From Prorocentrum cordatum (Eukaryota; Sar; Dinophyceae; Prorocentrales; Prorocentraceae): DNA of 64,000 nucleotides. The first letter of the stretch is position 1; every line of letters begins with the position of its first letter. The notes beneath the pieces were generated by a model, which did no database searches, was not told the origin of the DNA, and worked only from the letters and a program-made list of their open reading frames with translations. Location: the NCBI GenBank assembly GCA_963575745.1, contig CAUYUJ010002058.1, forward strand, positions 87,010-151,009. Reading direction: 5' to 3'. This document shows positions 32,263 to 43,085 of the stretch, in pieces. The position numbers and the translations under genes were made by a program.

Positions 32263-32820
32263 TGAGCCGCCGCCAACAACCACTACGGACTGCGCGAGGG
32301 AGACCTCGCCGACGCGCAGATGATGCCGATCCAGCGGGCGCAGGCGACGACGCTCATCTTGATGTGGATGGCACATGGTCGCGAACATCGACTCGGACGA
32401 GTGATGTCGGTTCTCTTTCGTCGCGTCCACCTTCCGACCAACCACGTCGCGCCGCAGTCGACGATGCTCACAGCGCGCTACTACGGGCAGGAGGCCAAGA
32501 GGCTCCGCGACCACCACCAGGAGGCAGCCAAGACTGGCGAACTCGTTCCAGAACTGGTAGAGCTCGGGATCCTACGTCCACACGCGCGGGTATCACTCAT
32601 AGGCGCGCTCGTGGCACAAGGAGAACAAGTTGGGCAGGCGAACGCAACCAAGCTCAAGGACCTATCAAGATAAGCTCAAACACGGGAAGCTGTCCAACGG
32701 AGACTTGCTCTCTTACGGCAGCGGGGATGAGCTCCATGAGAACCCAGAGGCAATCGCGCTCCGTTCCTTCGGCCTCCAGTGGGCCCTGCGAGGCTACTCC
32801 CGCTTCTGCGAGTTCTTCTA
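32263..32820 (+). pseudogene. Coding-like fragment, unidentified
   Basis: A plus-strand frame (NNHYGLREGDLADAQMMPIQ, then TARYYGQEAKRLRDHHQEAA and VELGILRPHARVSLIGALVA) runs to a stop at 32671-32673 and continues in another phase as KLKHGKLSNGDLLSYGSGDE to a stop near 32819. Composition fits real protein; no family is recognised. It follows the LINE remnant on the same strand and may be part of a nested element. Confidence 0.35.
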
Positions 32821-33296
32821 GGCCTAGAAATGCGACCCCCTCCGCATCCTCTTCGACGCCTCCTCTTCTCTTTTTAGTAATATTCTGAGCCTCCTGGGGC
32901 TCCAGAGACATCTCATATTATTCTCGGTTTAAACTTTTTGTGTTGGCCCGCGGGCCGTAGGCTGCCCGAGTTTCGTTGGCTTTAACTTGTTGTTGGGTGC
33001 GGGGGACTTCCACTCGTTTAGGGCGGTCCCTGACGCCGTTCGTTTCCCCCCCCCCCCCCCTCTCTGCCCCTGACCCTAGGGCCATGCCCAGCCTTTAAAG
33101 CACGGGCTTTCAGCCGAGGTAGGGGGTGGGCGGGAGCACAAGTGCATCGAGTGCCACGCGTGATGAGTAATTACACATCACAGCGCCCTTTAGAAGCGAG
33201 CCAGCCCTGGGAATCTTCTTTTGTTGATTTCAAGTGCCCCGCGAGGCCGCAGGACCAGCTGACGCGCCTCTGCAGAGTCGTTCGTTCGTTCGTTGT
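32821..33296. other. No gene recognised
   Basis: Possibly 3' non-coding sequence of the preceding fragment. Contains a C run (33047-33060). Confidence 0.4.
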
Positions 33297-33430
33297 CCTC
33301 CTCCTCCTCCTCCTCCTCTTCCTCCTCCTCCTCCTCCTCCTCCTCCTCCTCCTCCTCCTCCCCCTCCTCCCTCTCCTCCTCCCTCTCCTCCTCCTACTCC
33401 TCCTCCTCCGCCTCCCCCTCCTCCTGTCGG
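33297..33430. repeat. (CTC)n array
   Basis: CTC/TCC triplets after a short (GTTC)n at 33279-33295. Confidence 0.9.
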
Positions 33431-33860
33431 GGGCGGCCAAAAGGGGGGGGAGATGAATAGGGGGGCACACAGACAGACAAAAGTGCCATACGTCGAAGCG
33501 CGCGGGCAGGCGACAGCGCACGCCGACTGCCGTTTTGCGGGAATGGCGGCCCACCAACATTCTCTCTTGATTTGCATATGGCTATTGTGCAAAAGGGACG
33601 GGGGGGAGAAAGAAACGAAACACAATCTGCAACAAACTTTCGCCAGGCTGCGGGCTCGCAAATGCTTTGCGTTGCGGCCCCTTTGAAGCGAAGTGCGGGC
33701 CGACCGTCTTCATTGGGCACTCCGTGTGGGGGAAGGATATCGTGGCGGGGGCCACGATACTTCCCCTGATCTCACGGCGCCTCGGCCGCGCACGTGCCGC
33801 CGGCCGTGAGCTGCGCCCCCCCCCCCCCCCCCCTTTTTGGACGTCCCCCTCGTGGCCGCC
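33431..33860. other. No gene recognised
   Basis: Mixed sequence ending in a C run at 33817-33833. Nothing supported. Confidence 0.5.
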
Positions 33861-33864
33861 CCCG

Positions 33865-33890
33865 ATGTAGGGGGGATATGCCCGACCTAG
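33865..33890 (+). mobile_element. Solo right end of the 8-bp-TSD MITE family
   Basis: GATGTAGGGGGGATATGCCC and GACCTAG resemble the right terminus of the five full copies. No matching left end or target duplication is found nearby, so this is a truncated copy or a coincidence. Confidence 0.35.
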
Positions 33891-34240
33891 GCCGCGAGGG
33901 CCTGCCTCCGCGGCGCGGCGGGGAAGCTGGATCGGCCGAGCGTTTGGGAAGAAGCCGCCTGTCTCCTTAAACAGGGGGTTCAATACTCTGGGTTTCCTTA
34001 ATGAGCGTGGGGGGGGGGGTACACCCTCGACGGGGGTCAACCTCGCCTCGTCGTCGCGCCGCGACGGGGGTCGGAGCGCCTTCGGCGCGCGGTGGCTGCC
34101 CGCGACGGGGGTCGATGTGGTTGTCGGCGGGGGTGACGCCCCCCCGAGGCCTTCCGCGAGGGCCTGCCTTCGCGACGCATCGAAGAAGCTGGGTCGGCCG
34201 AGCGTTCAGGGAGAAGCCGCCTGTCTTTGGGAGGATCGCT
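33886..34240. repeat. Duplicated ~80-bp segment
   Basis: CGCGAGGGCCTGCCT, then TCGGCCGAGCGTT and GAAGCCGCCTGTCT occur at 33890-33970 and again at 34155-34235. The DNA between is rich in GCGACGGGGGTC repeats. Confidence 0.65.
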
Positions 34241-34544
34241 CAGCTCGGATCCAGGATAGAGGATGTGTGGATTTCCGAAAGACTCATGGATTTGCTGCAT
34301 TATCCTTACGAACATTTCGGAGCATCTTGATCATCACCGTCGTCATCATCGTCATCATTATGCTGAGGTCTCCGGGAAAACGTTTATTCTCCCGCGTAGA
34401 CCCCGAACTTTGTTATCCCCAGGGGGTTACTATCTGGAGCTGAGGGTCAGATAGGGGGTTCAATAACCGTAGACGCGCTAACGGTGTGCTAGCTAACGGC
34501 GAAGTAGGACACCCAATTGCAGGAAGGCGTGGTTCGTGGCCAAA
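34241..34544. other. No gene recognised
   Basis: Contains TCATCATCGTCATC-type repeats near 34327-34360. Nothing supported. Confidence 0.5.
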
Positions 34545-34660
34545 CCAATTGTAGGAACACGTGGTTCGTGTTTTCCTACAACTCGCTGTGTCGTTCTCGT
34601 TCGATGCATTCGCACATTTGACATGTAGGAAGCGGTGCCACGTGCTTTCCTACATGCTGC
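34545..34660. repeat. Two small hairpins with TGTAGGAA/TTCCTACA stems
   Basis: TGTAGGAACACGTGG...TTTTCCTACA (34549-34581) and ATGTAGGAAGCGG...GCTTTCCTACAT (34622-34656) are related stem-loops with CACGTG-like cores. Confidence 0.55.
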
Positions 34661-34893
34661 TTTGCGTGAGCCCGGCGTCAGAAGCACCATCTTCCCAACC
34701 GCACCGTTCACCAAGCACGCCGTCTGCGCGGCCTCGGAATCACGCAGCTCAAGCAGGTGGCGGTGTGAGAAGGCGGTCTCCGCAGGAGCCGGAAGAGGGG
34801 GGAGGGTCGAGACGGCGGGCGCTCCGCCTCTCTTCCCCGGCCCCCGAAGGGGCCGCACCGCGCTCGGGGATCCGTGATCCGCACCCGTCGGTC

Positions 34894-35023
34894 GTTGAAA
34901 GTAGGTATTCTTGGATTCCCAGATTTCCAGTCTACTCTCATCGCCTTCCTACTTCAGTGATCGAGTGGCTTCACCTCTTCGGGCCTCTTTGGGGGGCGAG
35001 CGGACACCCATGCTACTTTCAAC
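34894..35023. mobile_element. Small inverted-repeat element
   Basis: GTTGAAAGTAG (34894-34904) and CTACTTTCAAC (35013-35023) form a perfect 11-bp terminal inverted repeat around 108 bp. No target duplication is seen. Confidence 0.45.
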
Positions 35024-35085
35024 GCCTTCCTCCTTCATGTTTCGACGCACTTCTTCCGACCGATGGGTGATCCGTAATCTTAGAT

Positions 35086-35275
35086 AGGGGAACGGAGAAT
35101 GGCATAAACATAACAATTCGGAGGTCCGCGCGGATTTCTCGGATCCGCGCTGGACCCCCTTGGCGGCGCCTCTGGCGCCGCCCTTGGCGCGCTCCGCGCG
35201 CCAGGGACCAGCGCCGATCCGAGAAATTCGCGCGGACCTCCGGGTTTTTATGTTTGTGTCGTTCTTCGTTCCCCT
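35086..35275. mobile_element. Foldback element with ~70-bp arms
   Basis: The left arm begins AGGGGAACGG and includes CATAAACATAAC and GGAGGTCCGCGCGGATTTCT; the right arm mirrors it with AGAAATTCGCGCGGACCTCC, TTATGTTTGTG and CGTTCCCCT. The loop (about 50 bp) contains GGCGCC repeats. Arm fragments also occur near 12349 and 8028, so this is a family. Confidence 0.7.
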
Positions 35276-35370
35276 GTTCGAGCCCCCCCACCCTGGAAGG
35301 CTGCCCCCCCCCCTCTGTGCCGGCCCCTCATGCGCGCCGCCAGGCAGTCCTCACGCCCCCTGTCCTCGGG

Positions 35371-35560
35371 CCGGGCGAAAGGGTAGGATAGGGAAAGGGG
35401 GGGGGGTACGACATCTGCTGCATGCAGCTCGTTTCCGCCCCGCCGCCAGGCCCATTCCTCGATACATGGGGCGCCTCCCGGCGCCAGGAAGCGCTAGGAA
35501 AACCAGCCGCATGAGCTGATTCTCGACACTGCCCTGTATCCTACCCTGTCGCCCCCCCCC
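35371..35560. mobile_element. Family C element, copy 2, with terminal inverted repeats
   Basis: Left GGGCGAAAGGGTAGGATAGGG (truncated here to its core GAAAGGGTAGGATA) faces right CCCTGTATCCTACCCTGTCGC. The core GTACGACATCTGCTGCATGC is shared with 11687 and 37085. About 190 bp, non-coding. Confidence 0.6.
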
Positions 35561-35777
35561 GACTCTCCCCCGCCAGCGCCCGCGTTCCCCAGACCGTGCT
35601 GCTGGGAGAGTCGCCACCTCTTCCAAGGCGCGGGCGTGCTCCTGTCCTTCCGGGAGGGCGGAGGATGTCCCAGGTGACCCGCAGGGAGGGTCCGGAGCGA
35701 TGTCGGGGGGGGGGGGACAGGCTCAGGGGGGGATGCAGTGACCCCCGCTCGCCACCCCACTGCCGATTAGGGGGCCT

Positions 35778-35945
35778 GATACTGTCGGGCCGATGTAGAA
35801 GATCGAGGTCGGACTGGGGAGGGTACCCTCGTGTTCTTCGTGCTTGTGGAATGCTATTGTGCATCATGGGGGAGAGTACCCTCGAATGTTCTTCAGTTTG
35901 GCCTTTGGAGGCTCTCATGTTTTTGAATGATGTTTCTCTCCCACC
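35778..35945 (+). repeat. Paralogous segment with the empty site of MITE copy C
   Basis: GATACTG (35778-35784) followed by TCGGGCCGA corresponds to GATTACAG-TCGGGCCGA at 12881. Downstream, GATCGAGGTCGG and the GTACCCTCGTGTTCTTCG stretch align with 12898-13040. Confidence 0.65.
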
Positions 35946-36029
35946 CATCCTGTGGTGTTGGGTCTTCGTTTTGAAGAGACATTCCCCGCTTTCCCTCCTT
36001 CCTCTTCACCCCCCCCCCCTCCACCGCCC

Positions 36030-36560
36030 GCATGCGTCACGCACGCCCATTTCGGCACACCCCTCACACGTTTCGTGGCCCCATAGGGAGCTCCACCGAA
36101 GGCCCCAGTGCCACCGCCCGCATACGTCAGGCACACCCATTTCGACACACACTCACACGTTTCGTGGCCCCACAGAGAGCTCCACCGAAGGCCCCAGTGC
36201 CACCGCCCGCATGCTCACGCACACTAATTTCGGCACACCCCTCACACGTTTCGTGGCCTCACAGGGACCACCAAAAGCCCCAATGCCACCGCCCGCACGC
36301 GTCACGGACACCCATTTCGGCACACCTCTCACGCGTTGCGTGGCACCATAGGGAGCTTCACCGAAGGCCCCAATGGCTAAGTTCGCATGCGCCCACCGCA
36401 CCTATATCGGCACACCCCTCACGCGCTTCGTGGCCCCATAGGGCAGTCAACTGACGGCCCCAATGGCTTCTTTCGCATGCGCCCACCAGACAAATTTTGG
36501 CACACCCCTCACACGTTTCGTGGGTGTATAGGGAGTTCCTCCGAATGCGGTGCATACAAC
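36030..36560. repeat. Tandem array of ~75-bp units (family A), long locus
   Basis: About seven units with TTTCGGCACACCCCTCACAC, GTGGCCCCATAGGGAGCTCC, CCGAAGGCCCCA and a GCATGCG spacer. Matches 3784-4075. Confidence 0.85.
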
Positions 36561-36959
36561 GACGGTGCTCACAACTGCATATGGTTGGGTCCTTCGCCAG
36601 GCTAATTCTAGCATTGGTCCTGCTGTAGCTCGTCCCACCAGGAGGCGTGTGGATTCGCTATTGGGACCTCTCGCCGATCAATCGGCGATGTATGGTCGAT
36701 TCCTTTCCCCCCTCCCCCCTGACGCTGCGCCGCACACCCCTTGTGATAGCGCGATCATGCAGAGCTAATTGACCGCGCCTCGCGCAACACGCAGTACGAA
36801 GATTGGTGGCCCAGGACAGGATCATCAGGAGGTGCCGAGTGAGAGGGAGAGAAGTGGCAGAGAAGAAGTCAAGCAGGGCTGAGGGGAGGGGATGGGGTGG
36901 AGTTGGAGGCGGAGGCCGACGGAGCTGTCGAGCGAAACGGCGAGGGCCGCTGCCAAGGT
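36561..36959. other. No gene recognised
   Basis: The beginning matches the sequence after the 4-kb array. The remainder is GC-rich and unsupported. Confidence 0.5.
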
Positions 36960-37180
36960 CAGGTCGGACGAAAAGGAAAGGGGGGGGAAAGGGAAGAGGG
37001 ATAGGATAGAAAAAGGGGGGTAGGGAAAGGGGATAGGGGTAGGGATAGGGAAAACTGCCAAGGGTAGGATAGGGCAAAGGGGGGGTACGAAATTTGCTGC
37101 ATGCAGCTGGTTTTCGCCCCGCCGCCGGGCTCATTCTTCCCTGGCGCCTCCTGGCGGCTCCCGGCGCCAGGAGCCGCCAG
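36960..37180. repeat. Family C repeat, copy 3
   Basis: CGGACGAAAAGG at the left, a GGGATAGGGTAGG-rich expansion, then GTACGAAATTTGCTGCATGC and the GGCGCC-rich end. Confidence 0.6.
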
Positions 37181-37199
37181 GAAAAGTAGGTGAGGGAGT

Positions 37200-37325
37200 T
37201 TCTCCTCCTCCTCCTCCTCCTCCTCCTCCTCCTCCACCTCTGGCACCTCCTCCTCCTCCTCTGGCACCTCCTCCTCGTCCTCCTCGTGCTCCTCCTCCAC
37301 CTCTTCCTCCCCCTCCCCCTCCTCC
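37200..37325. repeat. (CTC)n array
   Basis: CTCCTC with CTCTGGCAC interruptions. Confidence 0.85.
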
Positions 37326-37740
37326 CGTAGGGGCGGCCTCCCTGAAATCCTGGCGCATCCTCCTTTCCCGCTTGCCTTTCCCAGCGAGATTCTCTACCCT
37401 GGCCTTGGCTATCCTACTTTGCCCTCCGCGACAGGGGCAGGCATCGAGCAGCCTGATCCGAAACAAGGGCTTGAGACGTGGCCACGATGCGAAGAAGGGA
37501 TGGAGCAATTTCAGGGCGGGGCTGCAGAGGTTCGTTTCCTCGTCGGTTCAGGTCAGGGGCTGCGGCCCGCAGGCCAGAGGGAATGTGAAACCGCCAGGGT
37601 TGAGCAAATCAGTTCAGGCGGACGTCAACGGGTGGGTAATAAACGTGGCATAGACTGTTTTCGCCGACGCTGGTTTCCCTGGCGCTGACTTCTCTGGGCT
37701 GGTTTCTCTGGCGGCAGGTTTCACCAAGGTTGGTTTCGCG
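37326..37740. other. No gene recognised
   Basis: The end (37655-37740) has repeated TTTCNCTGGCG / GCTGGTTTC units. Confidence 0.45.
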
Positions 37741-37872
37741 ATGGTCGGGGTCGTCGTCGTCGTCGTCGTCGTCGTCGTGGCAGAGGTCGCCGTCGTTCTC
37801 GTCTCGTCGTTCTCGTGGTCCTCGTGGTCCTCGCCCTGGTCCGTGGCCCTGGTCCTCGTCCTCGTCCTCGTC

Positions 37873-37912
<40 letters not shown>

Positions 37913-37915
37913 GGC
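37741..37915. repeat. (GTC)n array
   Basis: GTCGTC and CTCGTC triplets. The Asp/Thr-rich reverse frame is an artefact. Confidence 0.85.
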
Positions 37916-38735
37916 GGGACCCTAACGGGCGGGCCCGTTGGTCGGGACCTTCCCAGGACGGGCGGGCGGGCGGGGTCCTGAGGGGCGCAGCGGGCGCGCG
38001 GGGCCGTAACCGGACGTTCGGGCGGGCGGGACTCCAACGGGACGGGCGGGCTGGCGGGAGCCCAATGGGCGGGGTGAGCGGCCGGGACATGAAAGCGGGC
38101 TGGCTGGCCAGCACGCGAATGGGCGGGACAGCGGGACCCTGCCTGGACGGGCGGGCGGGCGGGACACTAACGGGCGAGTCGAGCGGCTGGGACATGAAAG
38201 CGGGCGGGCTGGCCAGCACGCGAACGGGCGGGACAGCGGGACCTTGCCTGGACGGGGTGGGCGGGCGGGACCCAAACCGACGGGGGCGGGACATGAAAGC
38301 GGGCGGGCTGGCCAGCACGCGAACGGGCGGGACCTTGATGGGCCGGTCGGTCCAGAGGGACCCTATCGGGACGGGGCCATTATTGGGCGGATCGGGCGGC
38401 TGGGACATGAAAGCGGGCGGTGGGTTTTGCAAGCATTCGAGCGTATTGGACCCAAACGGGCGGGTCGGGCGGGCTGTATCCTGACGGGCGGGCTTGCCAG
38501 CACGCGAAGAGGCGGGCTTGCCAGCACGCGACAGGGCGGGACCCTAACGGGCGGATCGGGCGGGCGGGGCCCCAAAGGGCGGGCGGGACATTCAAGCGGG
38601 CTGCTGGTTTGCCAGCACGTGATCGGGCGGGACCCTCACGGGCGGTTCGGGCTGGCGGAACCCTAATGGAACGGTCGAGCGGGTCGGGCGGTTGGGACAT
38701 TGATGCGGGCGGGGGGCCAGCACGCGAACGGGCGG
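37916..38735. repeat. GGGCGGGA minisatellite
   Basis: Units of roughly 75-115 bp combine GGGCGGGAC, CAGCACGCGAACGGGCGGGA and GACATGAAAGCGGGC. No pure frame is maintained; apparent proline/serine-rich ORFs come from the repeat. Confidence 0.85.
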
Positions 38736-38792
38736 AACCCGATCGACGACGACAACGACGACGAACGACGGACGACGGACGACGAACGACGA

Positions 38793-38841
<49 letters not shown>

Positions 38842-38890
38842 ACGATGACAACGACGACTTCGACGACTTGGACGACGACGACGACAAATG
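38736..38890. repeat. (GAC)n array
   Basis: ACGACGACGACG with GGACGACGA variants. Confidence 0.9.
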
Positions 38891-39154
38891 TCATCTTTTG
38901 ATTAACAGAGCATGCTTCCCCCCAGGGCTGATGAATAGATCCCACGGGGCGCGAAACAATTTTTGCAATCACGCGCGCCAGGGGGTCGTCGGCGCCGCCG
39001 GGGGTATCGTGTACCCCCCTGCGCGGCAGCCTCAAAACGATTGCCTATCGTATTGAATTTGTTTTAGGGGTTGTATACATCCGAAGCGAAACCTTCCCCC
39101 CTTTCAGGCTGACTACTGACGCGCCACAGTCGTCGCCGCCGCCGCCGCCGCCGC
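38891..39154. other. No gene recognised
   Basis: Short non-repetitive stretch. No feature supported. Confidence 0.5.
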
Positions 39155-39299
<145 letters not shown>

Positions 39300-39829
39300 T
39301 AGAGCGGGCCTTCGCAGCCCCCCCCCCATGGGGCATCCGCGGGCAGCAGTTTGTCGTCGTCGTCATCGTCGCCGTCGTCGTCGTCGTCCTTTCGTCGTCG
39401 ACGAGCACAGCGGACATGCGCAGCCCCCCCCACCCCCAAGAGAGCATCCGCATTGCGTCTTCGTCCGCCGTCGCCGTCGTCGCCGTCGTAGGATTAACGG
39501 TGCAAGAAAAGTCACGCTCTTTCGCCCTACGTCGATTGCCCCCGCGTCAGCGAACACCCCACAGCCAGGGGACCGACGTCGAAGAGAAGGACGCCGGGGT
39601 TGAGCAAATCAATCAGCCAGATGTTGGGTTTCGCACCAACCCCAGACATGCTGGCTGGCATCTTGAAAAAACAACTTGAGTTGTTTCTTCTGGGGGCCTT
39701 GCCGGGCCTCGGAACCCAGAGCGAAAAACAGGCCCTGGGGAAGGGCCGGAATTTCGGCAACCAGGTGGAGGGGCAGGGCACCGCATGTGTGGGGATCAGT
39801 CTGCCAGATTTTGGGGCTCGCGCCAGCTA
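39300..39829. other. No gene recognised
   Basis: Includes more GTCGTC/GCCGTC runs (39350-39490). The rest (39600-39800) has open frames on both strands without recognisable motifs. Confidence 0.4.
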
Positions 39830-39995
39830 CAGTCGGGGCGCTGAGCAAGGAACCCGTTTCGTTTGGGAGGGGCTCCGTGTTCTTTAATAGTTTCGCAGTT
39901 TGCGTTAGGTTGTCCTTAGGTTTCCGATGGGGGATCGAAGTTTAACTTATGGGGCCTCGTTCCTTCTTTCGGGTTCATTAGGTCAACGCCTCGAC
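39830..39995. repeat. Empty-site copy of the 9396-9760 segment
   Basis: Same order of blocks as 9396-9760 but without the 162-bp insertion; the join reads TTGTCCTTAGGTTTCCGATG. Confidence 0.75.
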
Positions 39996-40549
39996 TGTAT
40001 ATCCCACCGCCTGTAAATCAACGATTCCGCCCCTGGAGGTGGCGGCGACAACGGCGGCGGTAGCTGGGGAGGCATAGGAAGAGTAAAAATGACATTCGCG
40101 TTGTCCTCCGAGTTGCGTGTCGCTGTCGCTTTTTGCCACTGCACGCTGATGGGGGCGCCGGACCAGCGTGGCACTAGCGAGGTAGAAAGAGTCCACACAG
40201 GAGTCTCACAGAGGGGACGGGGAGCCCGAGAGCGCTTGGTCCGGCAACCATCTCGCCCGAGACCTCCAGACCTACCCTGACACGTCGATTAAGGAATTGG
40301 CCGTTTTCGCTTCGTGAGAGGGCGTCGCGGCCGTCATTTTTGCGGGTCCAGGTCCGTCGGTTTCGGTCCCAGGCCGTTTTCACTAAGGGGAGGTTTACTA
40401 AAGGGAGGTTTGTCCGCCGCCGAATAATGCCGGCCACATTTTTGGCTTGGACGGCCAAGATCTCATGCAAAAACATGTGATGATGTTCGGCCCATCCCGC
40501 CACCGTGCCTGGGTTGTGGGTCATAGGCTTGTAGGTTGTTCGTTGGGAT
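39996..40549. other. No gene recognised
   Basis: Mixed sequence. No feature supported. Confidence 0.5.
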
Positions 40550-41000
40550 GTTTGCCTTTTGGGGCCCTCGTGGGAGGCCTGTTGGAGGCCTCTTGGTAGC
40601 CTCCTGGGGTCTCTTGGGGACCTCTTGGGGGCCTCTTGGGGCCTCCGGGGGCTCCTTGGGCCGCGCTCGCGAAATGTCAGTTGGAAGACCCTGTCTGGGC
40701 ACCCAGTGGAAGCCGTTTGGGGGGCCTCTTGGGCCGCATTGGAGGCCTTTTGGAGCATCATGGGGTCATCTTGAGATGTCTTGGGGCCGTCTTGGGAGCC
40801 TCTTGGGCTTCGGGCCGTCTTGGTACCGTATTGGGGGCCTCTTGGGCCGTCTTGGAACGTCTGGAAGCCGAAAACGCGAGTACCCCAAACAAATTTCAAA
40901 GACCATGGGCCCCTCTTGGGGGACCATCTTGGGAGGCCTCTTGGAGGTCAATTGGGGCGTCTTGGGGGCCTCCTGTGCCGTCTGGGGGCCGTCTAGAGGC
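40550..41000. repeat. CTTGGGG-rich dispersed repeat, copy 3
   Basis: GGCCTCTTGGGGGCC units with GAAGCCGAAAACGCGAG near 40865, cognate to the GGAAGCGAAAATGCGAG island of copy 1. Confidence 0.7.
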
Positions 41001-41339
41001 GTTCCTTGACCGTAGTGGGCGCTGGGCGGGGAGCTCGGCGAAAGTCTTCGGGTCGTTTGCGGCGTTGCAGCCGTCCCAGAGGTCATGCGGAACACCCTGG
41101 GAGCGCCCAGAGCGCCCGGTTGATTAATGGTCCCAGCCCTTCAGAATTCACATGTTTGGTTGCAGCAGCAGCAGCACAGTTGTGAGCACAGCCCTTGCTG
41201 CAGCAGCACAGCTGTGGGTTTTGGTGCACACCACCTCGTGCCAGATGCACGGTGGCGGATGACGGGAAGCGCCTCCGGCGTGCACCGTTGGTTCAGGGGC
41301 TTAATTTTCTCTAACTAAGGGGTACCGATTCCATCCCGC

Positions 41340-41407
41340 ACCTCGCTGGCGGATGACGGGAAGCGTCTTCGAGGTACGAGAAGCAAGCGGGACGTTCTGG
41401 CTGCTGA

Positions 41408-41445
<38 letters not shown>

Positions 41446-41475
41446 TTATATCTATGGGTTGCGGGGCTGCACGGG
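41340..41475. repeat. First unit of the TATATA-containing minisatellite
   Basis: GGCGGATGACGGGAAGCGTC, GAAGCAAGCGGGACGTTCTG, (TA)n, then ATCTATGGGTTGCG. More units follow at 42420-43085. Confidence 0.8.
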
Positions 41476-41500
41476 CCGTTCGTTGGCGGATTTCCCAAAA

Positions 41501-41860
41501 TGGCCATTTCGCTCGAGACATCCTCGAAAAATCGAGGTGTTGGAGGCTATCGTTTAAGACGTCTTATGTCAAAAATGACGGTTTCGCTCGAGACATCCTC
41601 AAAAAATCGGGATGTTGAAAAATATCAAAAATTTTTGTTATGCATGAAAAATGAGCGTTTCGCTCGAGACATCCTCGAAAAAATGAGATGCCGACAGAGG
41701 TGTTTTAGAACCTCTTATGTCAAAAATGACGTTTTCGCTCGGGACGTCCTCAGAAAATGAGCAGGTGGTCTGCCGTGCTGACGTGTGGAGCACGGCAGAC
41801 CACGGCCATTTCGCTCGAGACATCCTCAAAAAATCGCAAAGTGGTCTGCCGTGCTCCTGT
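41501..41860. repeat. Array of ~80-bp TTTCGCTCGAGACATCCTC units
   Basis: ATTTCGCTCGAGACATCCTC recurs about every 80 bp with A-rich spacers. The same array recurs at 43108-43440, 46298-46740 and 49577-49830 inside the higher-order repeat. Confidence 0.85.
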
Positions 41861-41879
41861 GTGGTCTGCCTTGCTCCTG

Positions 41880-42262
41880 GGGGGCAAACCAGCAACACGT
41901 CAAGAAGTTACCCAGGGGACCAATCAGCAACACGTCAAGAAGTTATCCTGGGGGGCAAACCAGCAACACGTCAAGAAGTTATCCCGAAGGGGCAAACCAG
42001 CAACACGTCAAGAAGGTGCTGAGGGGGGCAAACCAGCAACACGTCAAGAAGTTATCCTGGGGGGCAAACCAGCAACACGTCAAGAAGTTATCCTGGGGGG
42101 GGCAAACCAGCAACACGTCAAGAAGTTATCCTGAGGGGGCAAACCAGCCACAGGTCCAAAATATGCTGAGGGGGGCAAACCAGCAACACGTGAAGAAGTT
42201 ATCCTGACGGGGCAAACCAGCAACACGTCAAAGGTTATCCTGAGGGGGGCAAACGAGCAACA
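41880..42262. repeat. ~37-bp tandem repeat
   Basis: About ten units of GGGGCAAACCAGCAACACGT followed by CAAGAAGTTATCCTG. Confidence 0.9.
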
Positions 42263-42419
42263 CGCACCATTTAGTCTGTTCTGTTGCGTTTATGGGTTTC
42301 TTTGACGTTCTCGCCAATACGGTCTCTGACGCACGTGGTGGATAAAAAACGGCGCTTCCCGTTCTTGTCCGGTCAGGTTCCGGAAAATTGCGGAAAAATT
42401 GCCGTTTCGCTCCAGTCAT

Positions 42420-42450
42420 CCTCGCGGGACGTTCTGGCTGAATCCTTGAG

Positions 42451-42488
<38 letters not shown>

Positions 42489-43009
42489 TAACTATAATGG
42501 GTTGCGCCGCTGCACGGGAGTTTTCGTTGGCGGATGACGGGAAGCGTCTTCGAGGTACGAGAAGCAATCGGGACGTTCTGGCTGAATCCTTGAGTATATA
42601 TATATATATATATATATCTTTAACTATATGGGTTGCGGGGCTGCACGGGATCATTCGTTGGCGGATGACGGGAAGCGTCTTCGAGGTACGAGAAGCAAGC
42701 GGGACGTTCTGGCTGAATCCTAATATATATATATATATATATATATCTTTATATCTATGGGTTGCGCGGCTGCACGGGATATTCGTTGGCGGATGACGGG
42801 AAGCGTCTTCGAGGTACGAGAAGCAAGCGGGACGTTCTGGCTGAATCCTTGAGTATATATATATATATATATATCTTTATATCTATGGGTTGCGCGCTGC
42901 ACGGGATTTTTCGTTGGCGGATGACGGGAAGCGTCTTCGAGGTACGAGAAGCAAGCGGGACGTTCTGGCTGAATCCTTAAATATATATAAATATATATAT
43001 ATATATATA

Positions 43010-43046
<37 letters not shown>

Positions 43047-43085
43047 CTTTATATCTATGGGTTGCCGCGCTGCACGGGGACAGTT
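42420..43085. repeat. ~130-bp minisatellite with (TA)n cores
   Basis: Four to five units of GGCGGATGACGGGAAGCGTC, GAAGCAAGCGGGACGTTCTG, CTGAATCCTTGAG, (TA)n, ATCTATGGGTTGCG. The (TA)n length varies, longest at 42979-43048. Confidence 0.9.

Noticed and set aside
33865-33898. Sixth full copy of the 8-bp-TSD MITE
   Set aside because: Only a right-end-like sequence is present; no left end or target duplication within 200 bp.
41409-43048. (TA)n runs as TATA boxes
   Set aside because: They are internal parts of a 130-bp minisatellite repeated in tandem.
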